This document shows, one piece after another, positions 1-7,271 of a DNA stretch of 8,622 bases. Location of the stretch: contig USKE01000085.1 of assembly GCA_900555165.1 (NCBI GenBank), positions 1 to 8,622 on the forward strand. Reading direction: 5' to 3'. The DNA comes from an uncultured Porphyromonadaceae bacterium. GTDB lineage: Bacteria; Bacteroidota; Bacteroidia; Bacteroidales; Muribaculaceae. The notes under the pieces are model-generated. The model was not told where the DNA came from. It ran no database searches and worked only from the letters and a program-made list of their open reading frames with translations. The position numbers and the translations under genes are program-made. Within the stretch, counting starts at the first letter, position 1. Each line of letters starts with the position of its first letter.

Positions 1-1
1 A

Positions 2-487
2 CGACAGTCCCTGCTGGTCTTCGGCGGCCTGCTGCTGTTCCGTCTCAGCCGCTGCCGCATCTGCCTGCGCCGGGGCGGCATGCTGTGGTGCTCGCTGGCG
101 GTAGCCGCAGTGCTTGTGGTGCCGCATATCGGGGGCACGGAGCATGCGTGGCTCAACGGCGTTTACTGCGCCGTGGTGATACTGCTGGTTTTCCCGGCCA
201 TCGTGGCCGCCGGGGCGGGCAGTCCGCTGAAAGGGGCACGCACAACAGCTGTCTGCAAGTTCCTCGGACTCATCTCATACCCCCTCTACATAACCCACTA
301 CCCCATGATATATGTGCAGATGGAATGGGCCGCGCGCCACGCCGATGCCCCGCTGAGCATCCATATCTGGGTAGCGGTGAGCATCTTCATCGCCTCGCTC
401 GCCATAGCCTATGCCTCGGTCAAGGTCTACGACCTCCCCGTCAGGGCATGGCTCTCGGCACGGTTCCTCCACCCCGCAAAGAAGTAA
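2..487 (+). CDS. Acyltransferase 3 family membrane protein, C-terminal part (5' end outside window)
   Basis: The reading frame is open from the window edge and ends at TAA 485-487, so only about 161 C-terminal residues are visible. They are strongly hydrophobic, with at least four likely membrane segments: the visible start (SLLVFGGLLLF), then MLWCSLAVAAVLVV, VYCAVVILLVFPAIVAAG and a final IWVAVSIFIASLAIAYASV. The segment FLGLISYPLYITHYP matches the late-helix pattern (G-x-x-S-Y-x-x-Y-x-x-H) typical of acyltransferase 3 / OafA-like integral membrane acyltransferases. These transfer acetyl or succinyl groups to cell-surface sugars or other acceptors at the inner membrane. The acceptor cannot be told from this piece, and the N-terminal catalytic His region is not in view. 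It converges on rplT with a shared terminator between them. The family call is fairly secure; the substrate is unknown. Confidence 0.75.
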   Translation, partial: RQSLLVFGGLLLFRLSRCRICLRRGGMLWCSLAVAAVLVVPHIGGTEHAWLNGVYCAVVILLVFPAIVAAGAGSPLKGARTTAVCKFLGLISYPLYITHYPMIYVQMEWAARHADAPLSIHIWVAVSIFIASLAIAYASVKVYDLPVRAWLSARFLHPAKK

Positions 488-506
488 CCTGAAAATGCCG
501 ATAGGC

Positions 507-543
507 AAAAAGGTGTGCTCCCGCAGCGGGAGCACACCTTTTT
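507..543. terminator. Bidirectional intrinsic terminator between convergent genes
   Basis: A perfect 16-bp inverted repeat (507-522 against 528-543) extends to 17 bp through the G523-C527 pair, leaving a 3-nt loop. The stem core is GC-rich (GGTGTGCTCCCG), and the outermost five pairs are A-T. Transcription from either side therefore ends in a U tract after a strong hairpin. It lies 19 bp past the stop of the acyltransferase gene and 24 bp past the stop of rplT. It is thus placed to end both the plus-strand transcript and the minus-strand lptF-to-rplT block. Confidence 0.92.
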
Positions 544-567
544 GTGTTATGGCGTATGGTGCCTGGA

Positions 568-918
568 TCAGGCGTTCTTCACCTTGTCGACAACGGCCTT
601 GAAAGCGGCGGGGTTGTTGAGGGCGAGGTCGGCGAGAACCTTGCGGTTGATCTCGATGCCTGACTTGTGGATGAGGCCCATGAGCTTGGAGTACGAAAGA
701 TCCTCCATGCGGGCGGCGGCGTTGATACGCTGGATCCACAGGGCGCGGAAGTTGCGTTTTTTGTTCTTGCGGTCGCGGTAAGCGTAGGTCAGACCTTTTT
801 CCCAGGTGTTTTTGGCAACGGTCCAGACGTTTTTACGGGCACCGAAGTAACCGCGGGTGAGTTTCAGGATTTTCTTACGACGGGCGCGTGAGGCCACGTG
901 GTTTACTGATCTTGGCAT
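568..918 (-). CDS. rplT: Large ribosomal subunit protein bL20
   Basis: This 116-residue protein is close to the usual 117-118 residues of bL20. It is an early-assembly protein that binds 23S rRNA and is needed to build the 50S subunit. The basic N-terminal arm ([20 protein letters not shown]) and the signature region [16 protein letters not shown] at residues 53-68 are clear. Start is ATG at 918-916, reading MPRS as in other bL20 proteins. No Shine-Dalgarno sequence precedes it; the upstream bases are A-rich (AACTACA). It is the last gene of the thrS-infC-rpmI-rplT cluster, 138 bp after rpmI and followed by the shared terminator. In E. coli and B. subtilis L20 represses its own operon by binding the mRNA. 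Whether that happens here is unknown, but the long gap to rpmI holds two potential hairpins. Confidence 0.97.
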   Translation of the reverse strand: MPRSVNHVASRARRKKILKLTRGYFGARKNVWTVAKNTWEKGLTYAYRDRKNKKRNFRALWIQRINAAARMEDLSYSKLMGLIHKSGIEINRKVLADLALNNPAAFKAVVDKVKNA

Positions 919-938
919 TGTAGTTCGTTGTTTTGGGA

Positions 939-964
939 GTCAGCGGCCAGCCTTGCGGCCTGAC
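939..964 (-). promoter_or_regulatory. Possible stem-loop just upstream of rplT
   Basis: GTCAG (939-943) pairs with CTGAC (960-964), and GCC (946-948) pairs with GGC (957-959). This makes an 8-bp stem with a 2-nt bulge and an 8-nt loop. It ends about 20 nt before the rplT start in the mRNA. There is no following U tract, so it is not a terminator. It could be a translational control element or chance pairing in GC-rich sequence. Confidence 0.3.
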
Positions 965-1035
965 ACTTAGGGCTGAAACCCGGTTAATGAATTAATTGAA
1001 CGATGATTCGTTTTGTCGCTGGGCGTAATCGTCGG

Positions 1036-1050
1036 CGCGCCTGAGGCGCG
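1036..1050 (-). other. GC stem-loop directly after the rpmI stop
   Basis: CGCGCC (1036-1041) and GGCGCG (1045-1050) form a perfect 6-bp GC stem with a 3-nt loop. It begins 6 bp beyond the rpmI stop codon. No U tract follows on the minus strand, so an intrinsic terminator is unlikely. A processing signal, an mRNA-stabilising 3' structure for infC-rpmI, or part of an L20 response element are all possible. Together with the hairpin at 939-964 it fills much of the 138-bp rpmI-rplT gap. Confidence 0.35.
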
Positions 1051-1056
1051 GAGTGA

Positions 1057-1254
1057 TTATTTAAGGCCAAGTAATGCCTTTACGTTGGCTTCGTCAACCT
1101 TGGCGACGGTAGAGAAGTGGGTGAGGTTGCGTTTCTGCTTTTTGGTCTTCTTTGTCAGAATGTGGCTTTTGAACGCATGTTTTCTCTTGATTTTTCCTGA
1201 GCCGGTAAGGGCGAACCTCTTTTTGGCACCGGCGTTAGTTTTAATCTTGGGCAT
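1057..1254 (-). CDS. rpmI: Large ribosomal subunit protein bL35
   Basis: This 65-residue, very basic protein has the normal bL35 length. The N-terminal signature is present: [14 protein letters not shown], with the IKT-x-x-x-x-KRF pattern at residues 4-14. A Lys-rich middle follows ([24 protein letters not shown]). bL35 is a structural protein of the 50S subunit. It sits in the standard order infC-rpmI-rplT, 77 bp after infC, with an A-rich stretch and no Shine-Dalgarno sequence before the ATG (1254-1252). I am confident of both function and start. Confidence 0.97.
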   Translation of the reverse strand: MPKIKTNAGAKKRFALTGSGKIKRKHAFKSHILTKKTKKQKRNLTHFSTVAKVDEANVKALLGLK

Positions 1255-1283
1255 TTTTATTGATTGTTTATTATGGTTATCAT

Positions 1284-1297
1284 CGCCAATCGTGGCG
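1284..1297 (-). other. Short stem-loop in the infC-rpmI gap
   Basis: CGCCA (1284-1288) pairs with TGGCG (1293-1297) around the 4-nt loop ATCG. It lies about 30 nt upstream of the rpmI start in the transcript. It is short and no function can be assigned; mRNA structure affecting rpmI translation is a possibility. Confidence 0.25.
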
Positions 1298-1331
1298 TTG
1301 AACTTGTTTGCGGTTTATGACGGCGTCGCCC

Positions 1332-2114
1332 TTATTTCTTTTTGGGCGAAATCATCAGAATCATGCGCTTGCCTTCAAGCACGGGCATCTGCTCTACCTT
1401 GCCGTATTCCTCAAGGTCATTGGCGAAACGGAGCAACAGCACCTCGCCCTGCTCTTTGAACAGGATGGAACGGCCTTTGAAGAAGACGTAGGCCTTTACC
1501 TTCGAGCCCTCCTGGAGGAAACTCTGGGCATGCTTGAGCTTGAAGTTGTAGTCATGGTCATCGGTCTGCGGGCCGAAACGGATCTCCTTCACCACGACCT
1601 TTGTGGCCTTTGCCTTCTGCTCTTTCTGGCGTTTTTTCTGCTGATAGAGGAACTTCGAGTAATCGAGAATCTTGCAGACAGGGGGTTCGGCGGTCGGAGA
1701 GATCTCCACGAGGTCGAGCTCGAGGTCATCGGCCATTTTCTGTGCCTGCTGAATGGTGTAGATGCCGTTCTCGACGTTGTCGCCGACCACGCGCACCTCT
1801 TTGGCACGGATGCGTTCGTTCACGGCATACGGTTCCTCCTTGCGCGGCGGACGCGGGCCGTTGAAACGGCCGCCTCCGGGGCGGGGACCCGAAAAGCCTC
1901 CGGGGCGCGGCCCGGAGAATCCGCCGGGGCGGGGGCCTGAAAAGCCTCCGGGACGGGGACCTGAGAAACCGCCGGGGCGTGAGCCCGACGTGCCTTGCTG
2001 ACGGGGAGCGCCGCCCGTGGCGGGACGGCCGGCTCCCTGGTTCTGCTGCGGGCGGGGACCGCCGGCATGGTTGCCTGTGCGCGGTGCGCCCGAGTGGTTG
2101 GGTTTGTTATCCAT
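1332..2114 (-). CDS. infC: Translation initiation factor IF-3 with a long Gly/Pro/Arg-rich N-terminal extension
   Basis: IF-3 binds the 30S subunit, checks start-codon/initiator-tRNA pairing and keeps the subunits apart. The canonical protein begins at about residue 95 ([21 protein letters not shown]). It carries the family signature [15 protein letters not shown] at residues 148-162, at the end of the N domain, then a Lys/Gln-rich linker and the C domain ([24 protein letters not shown] from residue 173) to residue 260. Usual IF-3 is near 170-200 residues, so this one is about 80 longer. The extra part (1-94) is low-complexity, with four exact RPGGFSGP octapeptides at residues 46-77, a degenerate fifth after them, and several QQ and GGP runs. 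It looks disordered and resembles RGG/GPR-rich RNA-binding tails. The ATG at 2114-2112 is only 21 bp after thrS and is in frame with the repeats. The consistent protein-level repeat supports translation, but a start inside the extension cannot be ruled out. Unlike E. coli infC (AUU start), an ATG is available. Confidence 0.93.
   Translation of the reverse strand: MDNKPNHSGAPRTGNHAGGPRPQQNQGAGRPATGGAPRQQGTSGSRPGGFSGPRPGGFSGPRPGGFSGPRPGGFSGPRPGGGRFNGPRPPRKEEPYAVNERIRAKEVRVVGDNVENGIYTIQQAQKMADDLELDLVEISPTAEPPVCKILDYSKFLYQQKKRQKEQKAKATKVVVKEIRFGPQTDDHDYNFKLKHAQSFLQEGSKVKAYVFFKGRSILFKEQGEVLLLRFANDLEEYGKVEQMPVLEGKRMILMISPKKK
1873..1989 (-). repeat. 24-bp tandem repeat array inside infC
   Basis: Four consecutive 24-bp units (1873-1896, 1897-1920, 1921-1944, 1945-1968) and a partial fifth (from 1969) each encode the octapeptide RPGGFSGP or its diverged end. 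The units differ from one another at several positions, and the differences within the octapeptide codons are synonymous. The protein repeat is therefore kept while the DNA has diverged. Repeats of this type can change copy number by slippage, so length variation between strains is expected. Confidence 0.9.
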
Positions 2115-2135
2115 TCAGTGTGGTTAGGTGTCTGT

Positions 2136-4067
2136 TTACTGAAGCTCGTCGACAAGGCGCTTTACTTCGGCTGCAAAGTTAGCGATTTTCATCGTACCTT
2201 TATCACCTTCGCCCTGTTTTCTTACTGAAACTTCGCCGTTTTCAGCCTCTTTTTCGCCTACGACGAGCATATAGGGGATGCGGCGCAGCTCATTGTCGCG
2301 GATCTTGCGGCCGATTTTCTCGTTTCGGTCGTCGACGGTGACGCGGACATCGGCCTCGGTGAGCTGACGGGCCACCTCGTAGGCGTAGTCGTTGTATTTT
2401 TCCGAGATGGGGAGGATGATGGCCTGATCCGGAGCGAGCCACAGGGGGAATTTGCCTGCGGTGTGCTCAAGCAGAACGGCCACGAAACGCTCAAGCGAGC
2501 CGAAGGGGGCGCGGTGAATCATCACCGGACGGTGTTTCTGGTTGTCGGCACCGGTGTATTCAAGCTGGAAACGCTCGGGCAGGTTGTAGTCTACCTGGAT
2601 GGTGCCGAGCTGCCAGCGGCGACCGATAGCGTCCTTGACCATGAAGTCGAGCTTGGGGCCGTAGAACGCGGCCTCGCCGAGTTCCTTGCGGGCTTTCAGG
2701 CCCTTCTCCTCGCACGCCTCGATGATGGCGTTCTCGGCAAGGTGCCAGTTCTCGTCAGAACCGATGTATTTTTCTTTGTTCTTGGGGTCGCGCAGCGAGA
2801 TCTGAGCCTCGTAATTCTCGAACTTCAGGGCGCCGAAGATGTAGAGGATAATGTCCATCACCTTCAGGAACTCGTCCTTGATCTGGTCGGGGGCGCAGTA
2901 GATGTGCGCGTCGTCCTGCGTGAATCCGCGCACACGGGTGAGGCCGTGGAGCTCGCCGGTCTGCTCATAGCGGTAGACGGTGCCGAACTCGGCCAGACGC
3001 AGCGGCAGCTCGCGGTACGAGCGCGGCTGGCAGCGGAAAATCTCGCAGTGGTGGGGGCAGTTCATGGGTTTGAGCATGTACTCCTCGCCCTCCTGCGGGG
3101 TGTGGATCGGCTGGAACGAGTCTTTGCCGTACTTGGCATAGTGGCCCGAGGTCACATAGAGGTTCTTGTTGCCGATATGCGGGGTGATTACCTGCTGGTA
3201 ACCGTATTTCTTCTGGATTTTGCGGAGGAACTGCTCAAGGCGGTCACGCAGGGCGGCGCCTTTGGGGAGCCACAGGGGGAGACCGGCGCCCACGTTGCTT
3301 GAGAAAGCGAAGAGCTCCATCTCCTTGCCGAGCTTGCGGTGGTCGCGTTTCTTGGCCTCTTCAAGCAGGGCAAGATACTCGTCGAGCATCTTCTTCTTGG
3401 GGAAGGTGATGCCGTAGACGCGCACCAGCTGGTTGCGTTTCTCGTCGCCGCGCCAGTATGCGCCGGCAAGACTCATCACCTTGGCGGCCTTGATTACGCC
3501 TGTCGAGGGGAGGTGCGGGCCACGGCAGAGGTCGGTGAACGCGCCCTGGGTGTATGTGGTGATGTGGCCGTCCTCGAGTTCCGAGATCAGCTCGCATTTG
3601 TATTCTTCGTTGCGGTCGCCGAACATCTTCAGGGCGTCGGCTTTCGAAATGTCGGCGCGCACAATCTGCTCGTCGCGTCGTGCCAGCTCGATCATCTTGG
3701 CCTCGATGGCGGGGAAATCAGCGGCGGTTATGCTGTGCCCGTTAGGGTCGATGTCGTAGTAGAATCCGTTTTCGATGGCCGGGCCGATGCCGAACTTCAC
3801 GCCGGGGAAAAGCTCCTGAAGAGCCTCGGCCAGCAGGTGTGCCGACGAGTGCCAGAAAGCGTGCTTGCCCTCGGGGTCATCCCATTTGAAAAGCTGGAGT
3901 GTGGCGTCCTCGGTGATGGGGCGCGAGAGATCCCACTCCTGTTCGTTTACAGACGCGGCCAGAACCTCGCGCGCAAGTTGCGGCGAGAGGCTTTTTGCAA
4001 TCTCGAGGGGGGTCACGCCCGCCTCAAACTGTTTCACCGACTTGTCGGGAAAAGTGATATTGATCAT
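2136..4067 (-). CDS. thrS: Threonyl-tRNA synthetase
   Basis: This 643-residue class II synthetase attaches threonine to tRNA-Thr. Domains run in the usual order. A TGS domain covers about 1-62. The editing domain that removes serine has the HSSAH motif (H73, H77), with C181 and H185 in CRGPH. The catalytic core covers about 245-540, with zinc ligands C337 (MNCPHH), H388 (DDAHIY) and H518 (MIHRAPFGS). Motif 2 is [17 protein letters not shown] at 366-382, and motif 3 ends in [13 protein letters not shown]. The anticodon-binding domain covers about 543-643. All expected catalytic, editing and zinc residues are present and the length matches E. coli ThrRS (642). ATG is at 4067-4065, with no Shine-Dalgarno sequence. 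It lies 168 bp after ribBA and 21 bp before infC. The leader contains a hairpin that resembles a tRNA-Thr anticodon arm, which suggests autoregulation as in E. coli. Confidence 0.98.
   Translation of the reverse strand: MINITFPDKSVKQFEAGVTPLEIAKSLSPQLAREVLAASVNEQEWDLSRPITEDATLQLFKWDDPEGKHAFWHSSAHLLAEALQELFPGVKFGIGPAIENGFYYDIDPNGHSITAADFPAIEAKMIELARRDEQIVRADISKADALKMFGDRNEEYKCELISELEDGHITTYTQGAFTDLCRGPHLPSTGVIKAAKVMSLAGAYWRGDEKRNQLVRVYGITFPKKKMLDEYLALLEEAKKRDHRKLGKEMELFAFSSNVGAGLPLWLPKGAALRDRLEQFLRKIQKKYGYQQVITPHIGNKNLYVTSGHYAKYGKDSFQPIHTPQEGEEYMLKPMNCPHHCEIFRCQPRSYRELPLRLAEFGTVYRYEQTGELHGLTRVRGFTQDDAHIYCAPDQIKDEFLKVMDIILYIFGALKFENYEAQISLRDPKNKEKYIGSDENWHLAENAIIEACEEKGLKARKELGEAAFYGPKLDFMVKDAIGRRWQLGTIQVDYNLPERFQLEYTGADNQKHRPVMIHRAPFGSLERFVAVLLEHTAGKFPLWLAPDQAIILPISEKYNDYAYEVARQLTEADVRVTVDDRNEKIGRKIRDNELRRIPYMLVVGEKEAENGEVSVRKQGEGDKGTMKIANFAAEVKRLVDELQ
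2174..2181 (-). promoter_or_regulatory. Possible infC promoter -7 box inside the 3' end of thrS
   Basis: TAACTTTG on the minus strand fits the Bacteroidetes -7 consensus TAnnTTTG and lies about 60 bp before the infC start. It is also the coding sequence for A-N-F-A of ThrRS, and I see no TTG at 19-21 bp spacing upstream. The match may therefore be chance. E. coli also has infC promoters inside thrS, which makes the position plausible. Confidence 0.3.
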
Positions 4068-4091
4068 TGTAAGTTATTGTTTTTCAATCAA

Positions 4092-4112
4092 TTGTCGCCA
4101 ACAACGCGACAA
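4092..4112 (-). promoter_or_regulatory. thrS leader hairpin resembling a tRNA-Thr anticodon arm
   Basis: In the thrS transcript this reads as a perfect 7-bp stem, UUGUCGC/GCGACAA, with a 7-nt loop GUUGUUG. Counting the loop as tRNA positions 32-38, position 33 is U as in tRNAs, and 34-36 are UGU, a genuine threonine anticodon with the G35-U36 pair that ThrRS reads. Position 37 is U instead of A, and 32/38 are G/G, so the mimicry is partial. The loop lies 32-38 nt before the thrS AUG. In E. coli an anticodon-arm-like loop at a comparable distance lets ThrRS block ribosome binding. Function here is inferred. Confidence 0.5.
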
Positions 4113-4130
4113 CCACACAACTTTACTAAG

Positions 4131-4151
4131 CGCGGCCATGACGACCCCGCG
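4131..4151 (-). promoter_or_regulatory. Second possible stem-loop in the thrS leader
   Basis: In the transcript CGCGG (4151-4147) pairs with CCGCG (4135-4131) around the 11-nt loop GGUCGUCAUGG, which contains U-CGU, another threonine anticodon after a U. It sits 18 nt upstream of the anticodon-like hairpin at 4092-4112. Two stem-loops joined by a single-stranded linker is the general layout of the E. coli thrS operator. The 5-bp stem and large loop make this one weaker, and alternative pairings exist. Confidence 0.3.
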
Positions 4152-4176
4152 ACCTCCGCTAACGCGAAAATCGCCA

Positions 4177-4184
4177 CAAAGTTA
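4177..4184 (-). promoter_or_regulatory. Putative thrS promoter -7 box
   Basis: TAACTTTG on the minus strand matches the Bacteroidetes -7 consensus TAnnTTTG and lies in noncoding DNA between ribBA and thrS. Transcription would start near 4171 and give a leader of about 100 nt that contains both hairpins. No clear TTG lies at the expected 19-21 bp spacing; the nearest, at 4213-4211, is 26 bp away. The -33 element is therefore weak or absent. Read-through from ribBA is also possible, since only a weak GC stem without a U tract (4206-4218) follows ribBA. Confidence 0.55.
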
Positions 4185-4235
4185 GTGATTTATCCTGAAT
4201 TAACCGCGCTCAACGCGCCCAAAAATTTCAAACCG

Positions 4236-5471
4236 TCAGTCTACCTGCGACAGATTGTGACCCATCCGGTGCTTTTTTGTCGACAGATAGAAACGGTCTG
4301 TCTCGTTGGGAGCTATCTCGATGGGAACATTCTCCACAACCTCAAGGCCGTAACCCTCCAGCCCGATGCGTTTCACGGGGTTGTTGGTCATCAGGCGCAT
4401 CTTGCGTATGCCGAGCTGACGCAGTATCTGCGCCCCCACGCCATAGTCGCGCTCGTCGGCCTTGTGACCCAGATGCAGGTTTGCCTCCACGGTGTCCATC
4501 CCCTCTTCCTGGAGCTTGTAGGCGCGGATCTTGTCCATCAGGCCGATGCCGCGTCCCTCCTGAAGAAGATATATCACAGCACCCCTCCCCTCTTTCTCGA
4601 TCATGCGCAGGGCCTGGTGCAGCTGTTCGCCGCAGTCGCAGCGCATCGAGCCGAAGATGTCGCCGGTGGCGCACGACGAGTGCACGCGCACAAGCACCGG
4701 TTCATCGCCCGACACGTCACCTTTTATGATGGCGATATGCTCGAGGCCGTTACTTTTCTGTCGGAACGGGATGAGGCGGAAGTCGCCGTAGGCCGTGGGC
4801 AGATGCACCTCTACACCCTTTTCGACCAGCGACTCCTTTTCGAGGCGGTAAGCAATAAGGTCCCGGATCGAGATGAGTTTCAGCCCCCACTGGTCGGCGC
4901 GCTTGCGCAGCTCGGGCAGACGGGCCATGGTGCCGTCGTCGCTCATGATCTCCATCAGCGCGGCGGCCGGACGCAGACCGGCCAGACGCGCCAGGTCTAC
5001 TGCGGCCTCGGTGTGCCCCGAACGGCGCAGCACACCCTGATCCTGCGCGTACAGCGGGTTGATATGGCCGGGACGGCCGAAGGTGGCCGGAGTCGATGCC
5101 GGGTCGGCGAGCGCGCGTATGGTCTCGCAGCGGTCATGGATAGACACGCCGGTCGAGCACCCTTCGAGCTTATCGACTGTGACGGTGAACGGAGTGCCGA
5201 GCACCGATGTGTTGTCGGTGACCTGCGGCTCAAGACCCAGCTCACGGCACCGTGCCATCGACAGCGGGGCGCACAGCACCCCGCGGGCGTTCTTGAGCAT
5301 GAAATTCACCTGTTCGGGGGTGATTTTCTCGGCGGCCACGATGAGGTCGCCCTCGTTCTCGCGGTCTTCGTCATCAACTACAACAAGCATCTTGCCGTTG
5401 CGGAAATCTTCAATGGCCTCTTCGATGGAGTCAAGCTTTATCATTTTGCTGTCTGGGATTGAGAAGTTCAT
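4236..5471 (-). CDS. ribBA: Bifunctional 3,4-dihydroxy-2-butanone-4-phosphate synthase / GTP cyclohydrolase II
   Basis: The protein (411 residues) makes both starting materials of riboflavin: a four-carbon phosphate from ribulose 5-phosphate, and a pyrimidine from GTP. The RibB half (about 10-208) has the metal/substrate motif [10 protein letters not shown] at 33-42, the STGVSIHDR segment and [11 protein letters not shown] with H153. The RibA half (about 210-405) has [19 protein letters not shown], whose C267, C278 and C280 reproduce the zinc-ligand spacing of E. coli GTP cyclohydrolase II, followed by QEGRGIGL at 304-311 and [13 protein letters not shown]. Both halves look intact. The first ATG (5471) lies 41 nt inside the end of lptF. 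A second ATG at 5444 (residue 10, [14 protein letters not shown]) aligns better with the usual N terminus and still overlaps lptF by 14 nt, so the exact start is uncertain. It probably shares the lptF transcript with translational coupling. Confidence 0.96.
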   Translation of the reverse strand: MNFSIPDSKMIKLDSIEEAIEDFRNGKMLVVVDDEDRENEGDLIVAAEKITPEQVNFMLKNARGVLCAPLSMARCRELGLEPQVTDNTSVLGTPFTVTVDKLEGCSTGVSIHDRCETIRALADPASTPATFGRPGHINPLYAQDQGVLRRSGHTEAAVDLARLAGLRPAAALMEIMSDDGTMARLPELRKRADQWGLKLISIRDLIAYRLEKESLVEKGVEVHLPTAYGDFRLIPFRQKSNGLEHIAIIKGDVSGDEPVLVRVHSSCATGDIFGSMRCDCGEQLHQALRMIEKEGRGAVIYLLQEGRGIGLMDKIRAYKLQEEGMDTVEANLHLGHKADERDYGVGAQILRQLGIRKMRLMTNNPVKRIGLEGYGLEVVENVPIEIAPNETDRFYLSTKKHRMGHNLSQVD

Positions 5472-7254
5472 GTTTTATGGCGTCGGCGGTCTCGGCGGTC
5501 TCGGCGGCGTTACGCGACGTCACCTGGAACGGCAGCCGGTTCACGAGCGCGATAACACGTGCCGAACGCGAGTCGGTGAGATATTCCACCAGGTCGTTGA
5601 CACTCTCCTGTGCGGTCTGACGGGGCGGGTACCTCTTTATATAATAGTATGCGCGTTTCCACAGCGGAAGTGCGTCATATCCTGTCTTGAGAGTGCGGCA
5701 GGCGGCGGCCAGACGCGAGGCCAGAGCGGCGCCGCGTTCCGTGTCAATCTCCTGCATGACGAACTCCTTGACCTCAAGCTCGCGGCGCAGACGTCCGCGC
5801 ATCCTCAGCCACCAGAGCCGGTAGGCGTCGATGTTGAACACCGCCGAATCACGCATGGCCTTGTAAGTGAAGAATATGCCGAGGGGCAGCAGCACCGCCG
5901 AACTGAGCCATATACCCTCCACAACGGTGAGTTTGCCGTCGCGCGCCATTTTGTAGCCCGAATTGTCGATGATATAGTAGACAATAAACAGGAACACTGA
6001 AATCACAAGCGGCGTGCCGATGCCACCCTTGCGGATGATGGCACCCAGCGGGGCACCGATGAAGAAGAACACCAGACAGGCGAACGACAGCGTGAACTTG
6101 CGCTGCAGCTCTATGCCGTGGCGGCGGATGGTGAACCGGTTATCCTCCATCACATAGCTCTTGAACTCATATTCCTGTTTCACGCGCTGCACCTTGGCCA
6201 GGGCCTGGGCTATGTATCCGGCCGTCTGGTCGGGGCGCGCCTTGTAAAGCAATGAGTCGACATCCACGGGGTGAGCGGGCATGTCGGCCGGACGCTCGAC
6301 TGTGGTCACGCGCCCCCGGTCATCCCTTATATGGTCGTAATACGAGACCCTGAGATACGGAGCCTGCTTTACCTCGCGGGCATAGATGTTCCCCACCGAG
6401 TCGACCTTCTGCGACACAGAGTCGATGGTGGCCTGGAGCTCGGTGATGTTCTTGCCCACATACTGGTTGCGCATGCCCGACTCGTCCATGCGGTTGAACC
6501 CGGCATCGAACTGCAACAAAATCTCCTTCAGCTCAAAATTCTCGCGGCGGTAGGGCTGGTAGGCACCGATGCCTGAGAAAGCTGTCTCCTTGAGGTTCTC
6601 GAACTGCTGGCCGTTGTGGAGCCTGAGAAAGAGGTGGGCCTTGTCGTCGGCCATCTTCAGGTTGCCCGAGTCGGCGAGTATGACGCGCACGTTCTCGAAA
6701 CCGCGCGACACATCGTATATCATTATGTCGTAGAGCTTTCCGGTCTCGCGATCCTTGTGCCCCACATAGAAATTGTAGCCGGGAATCTGGTCATAGAAGA
6801 CCCCCTCGGGGATTTCAAGCTCGGGCGATTTCTGGCGCACGCTGTAAAGCAGGGTCCACATCTTGGTCTGGGCGATGGGGAGCACGTTGTTCTGGAAGAA
6901 GAAGGCGCCCACGGCCACAAGCCCGATGAATATGATCAGCGGTTTCATCACCTTGAGCAACGACACACCCGAGGCCTTCATGGCTGTAAGCTCGAACCGT
7001 TCGCCCAGGTTGCCGAACGTCATCAGCGAGGCCAGCAGGATTGCCAGCGGCAGTGCCATCGGCACCATGGTCAGCGCGGCATAGAAAAAGAGCTCGCCGA
7101 TCACATCGATGCTCAGGCCCTTGCCCACCAGGTCGTCGATATAACGCCACAGGAACTGCATCAGCACGATGAACAGGCAGATGACGAAAGTCATCATGAA
7201 CAGCGGCAGGAAGGTGCGCAGCATGAACCAGTATAGTCGCTTGATACGTAGCAT
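5431..7254 (-). CDS. lptF: LptF/LptG (YjgP/YjgQ) family lipopolysaccharide-export permease
   Basis: Proteins of this family form the membrane part of the LptBFG ABC transporter, which pulls lipopolysaccharide from the inner membrane into the Lpt bridge. From the chosen start the protein has 607 residues. Three N-terminal membrane helices (about 12-37, 51-81, 100-125) include the family motif [12 protein letters not shown] at 85-96, likely the coupling region facing LptB. A large periplasmic domain covers about 130-385, and three more helices cover about 387-406, 412-434 and 447-466. A hydrophilic tail of about 140 residues follows. E. coli LptF is 366 residues; the larger periplasmic part and tail look like the longer Bacteroidetes form. 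An in-frame ATG exists at 7311, but a promoter-like TAACTTTG lies between it and 7254, and the intergenic inverted repeat would become coding, so 7254 ([10 protein letters not shown]) is preferred. It overlaps ribBA. LptF versus LptG cannot be settled by eye. Confidence 0.88.
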   Translation of the reverse strand: MLRIKRLYWFMLRTFLPLFMMTFVICLFIVLMQFLWRYIDDLVGKGLSIDVIGELFFYAALTMVPMALPLAILLASLMTFGNLGERFELTAMKASGVSLLKVMKPLIIFIGLVAVGAFFFQNNVLPIAQTKMWTLLYSVRQKSPELEIPEGVFYDQIPGYNFYVGHKDRETGKLYDIMIYDVSRGFENVRVILADSGNLKMADDKAHLFLRLHNGQQFENLKETAFSGIGAYQPYRRENFELKEILLQFDAGFNRMDESGMRNQYVGKNITELQATIDSVSQKVDSVGNIYAREVKQAPYLRVSYYDHIRDDRGRVTTVERPADMPAHPVDVDSLLYKARPDQTAGYIAQALAKVQRVKQEYEFKSYVMEDNRFTIRRHGIELQRKFTLSFACLVFFFIGAPLGAIIRKGGIGTPLVISVFLFIVYYIIDNSGYKMARDGKLTVVEGIWLSSAVLLPLGIFFTYKAMRDSAVFNIDAYRLWWLRMRGRLRRELEVKEFVMQEIDTERGAALASRLAAACRTLKTGYDALPLWKRAYYYIKRYPPRQTAQESVNDLVEYLTDSRSARVIALVNRLPFQVTSRNAAETAETADAIKHELLNPRQQNDKA

Positions 7255-7271
7255 CGGTGTGAAACTTGGCG

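Noticed and set aside
1326..1349. TCGCCC/GGGCGA pairing that would put the infC stop codon in an A-rich loop
   Set aside because: A 6-bp stem around a 12-nt loop is weak, and the arms are partly coding. I see no second feature to support a readthrough or termination signal.
2463..3302. A 279-codon plus-strand open frame opposite thrS
   Set aside because: It is a shadow of the thrS reading frame, with no start context or domain of its own.
4206..4218. GC dyad after ribBA as a terminator
   Set aside because: Only a 4-bp stem, with no U tract following it on the minus strand; too weak to call.
3339..5462. A 707-codon open frame on the plus strand across ribBA and thrS
   Set aside because: It is antisense to two clearly real genes and its protein has no recognisable domain. 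Long antisense frames are common opposite GC-rich coding sequence.
5478..5509. Short repeated GGCGGTCTC-type units at the 3' end of lptF
   Set aside because: Only two to three imperfect 9-bp units encoding an Ala/Glu/Thr stretch; likely simple sequence drift in a protein tail.
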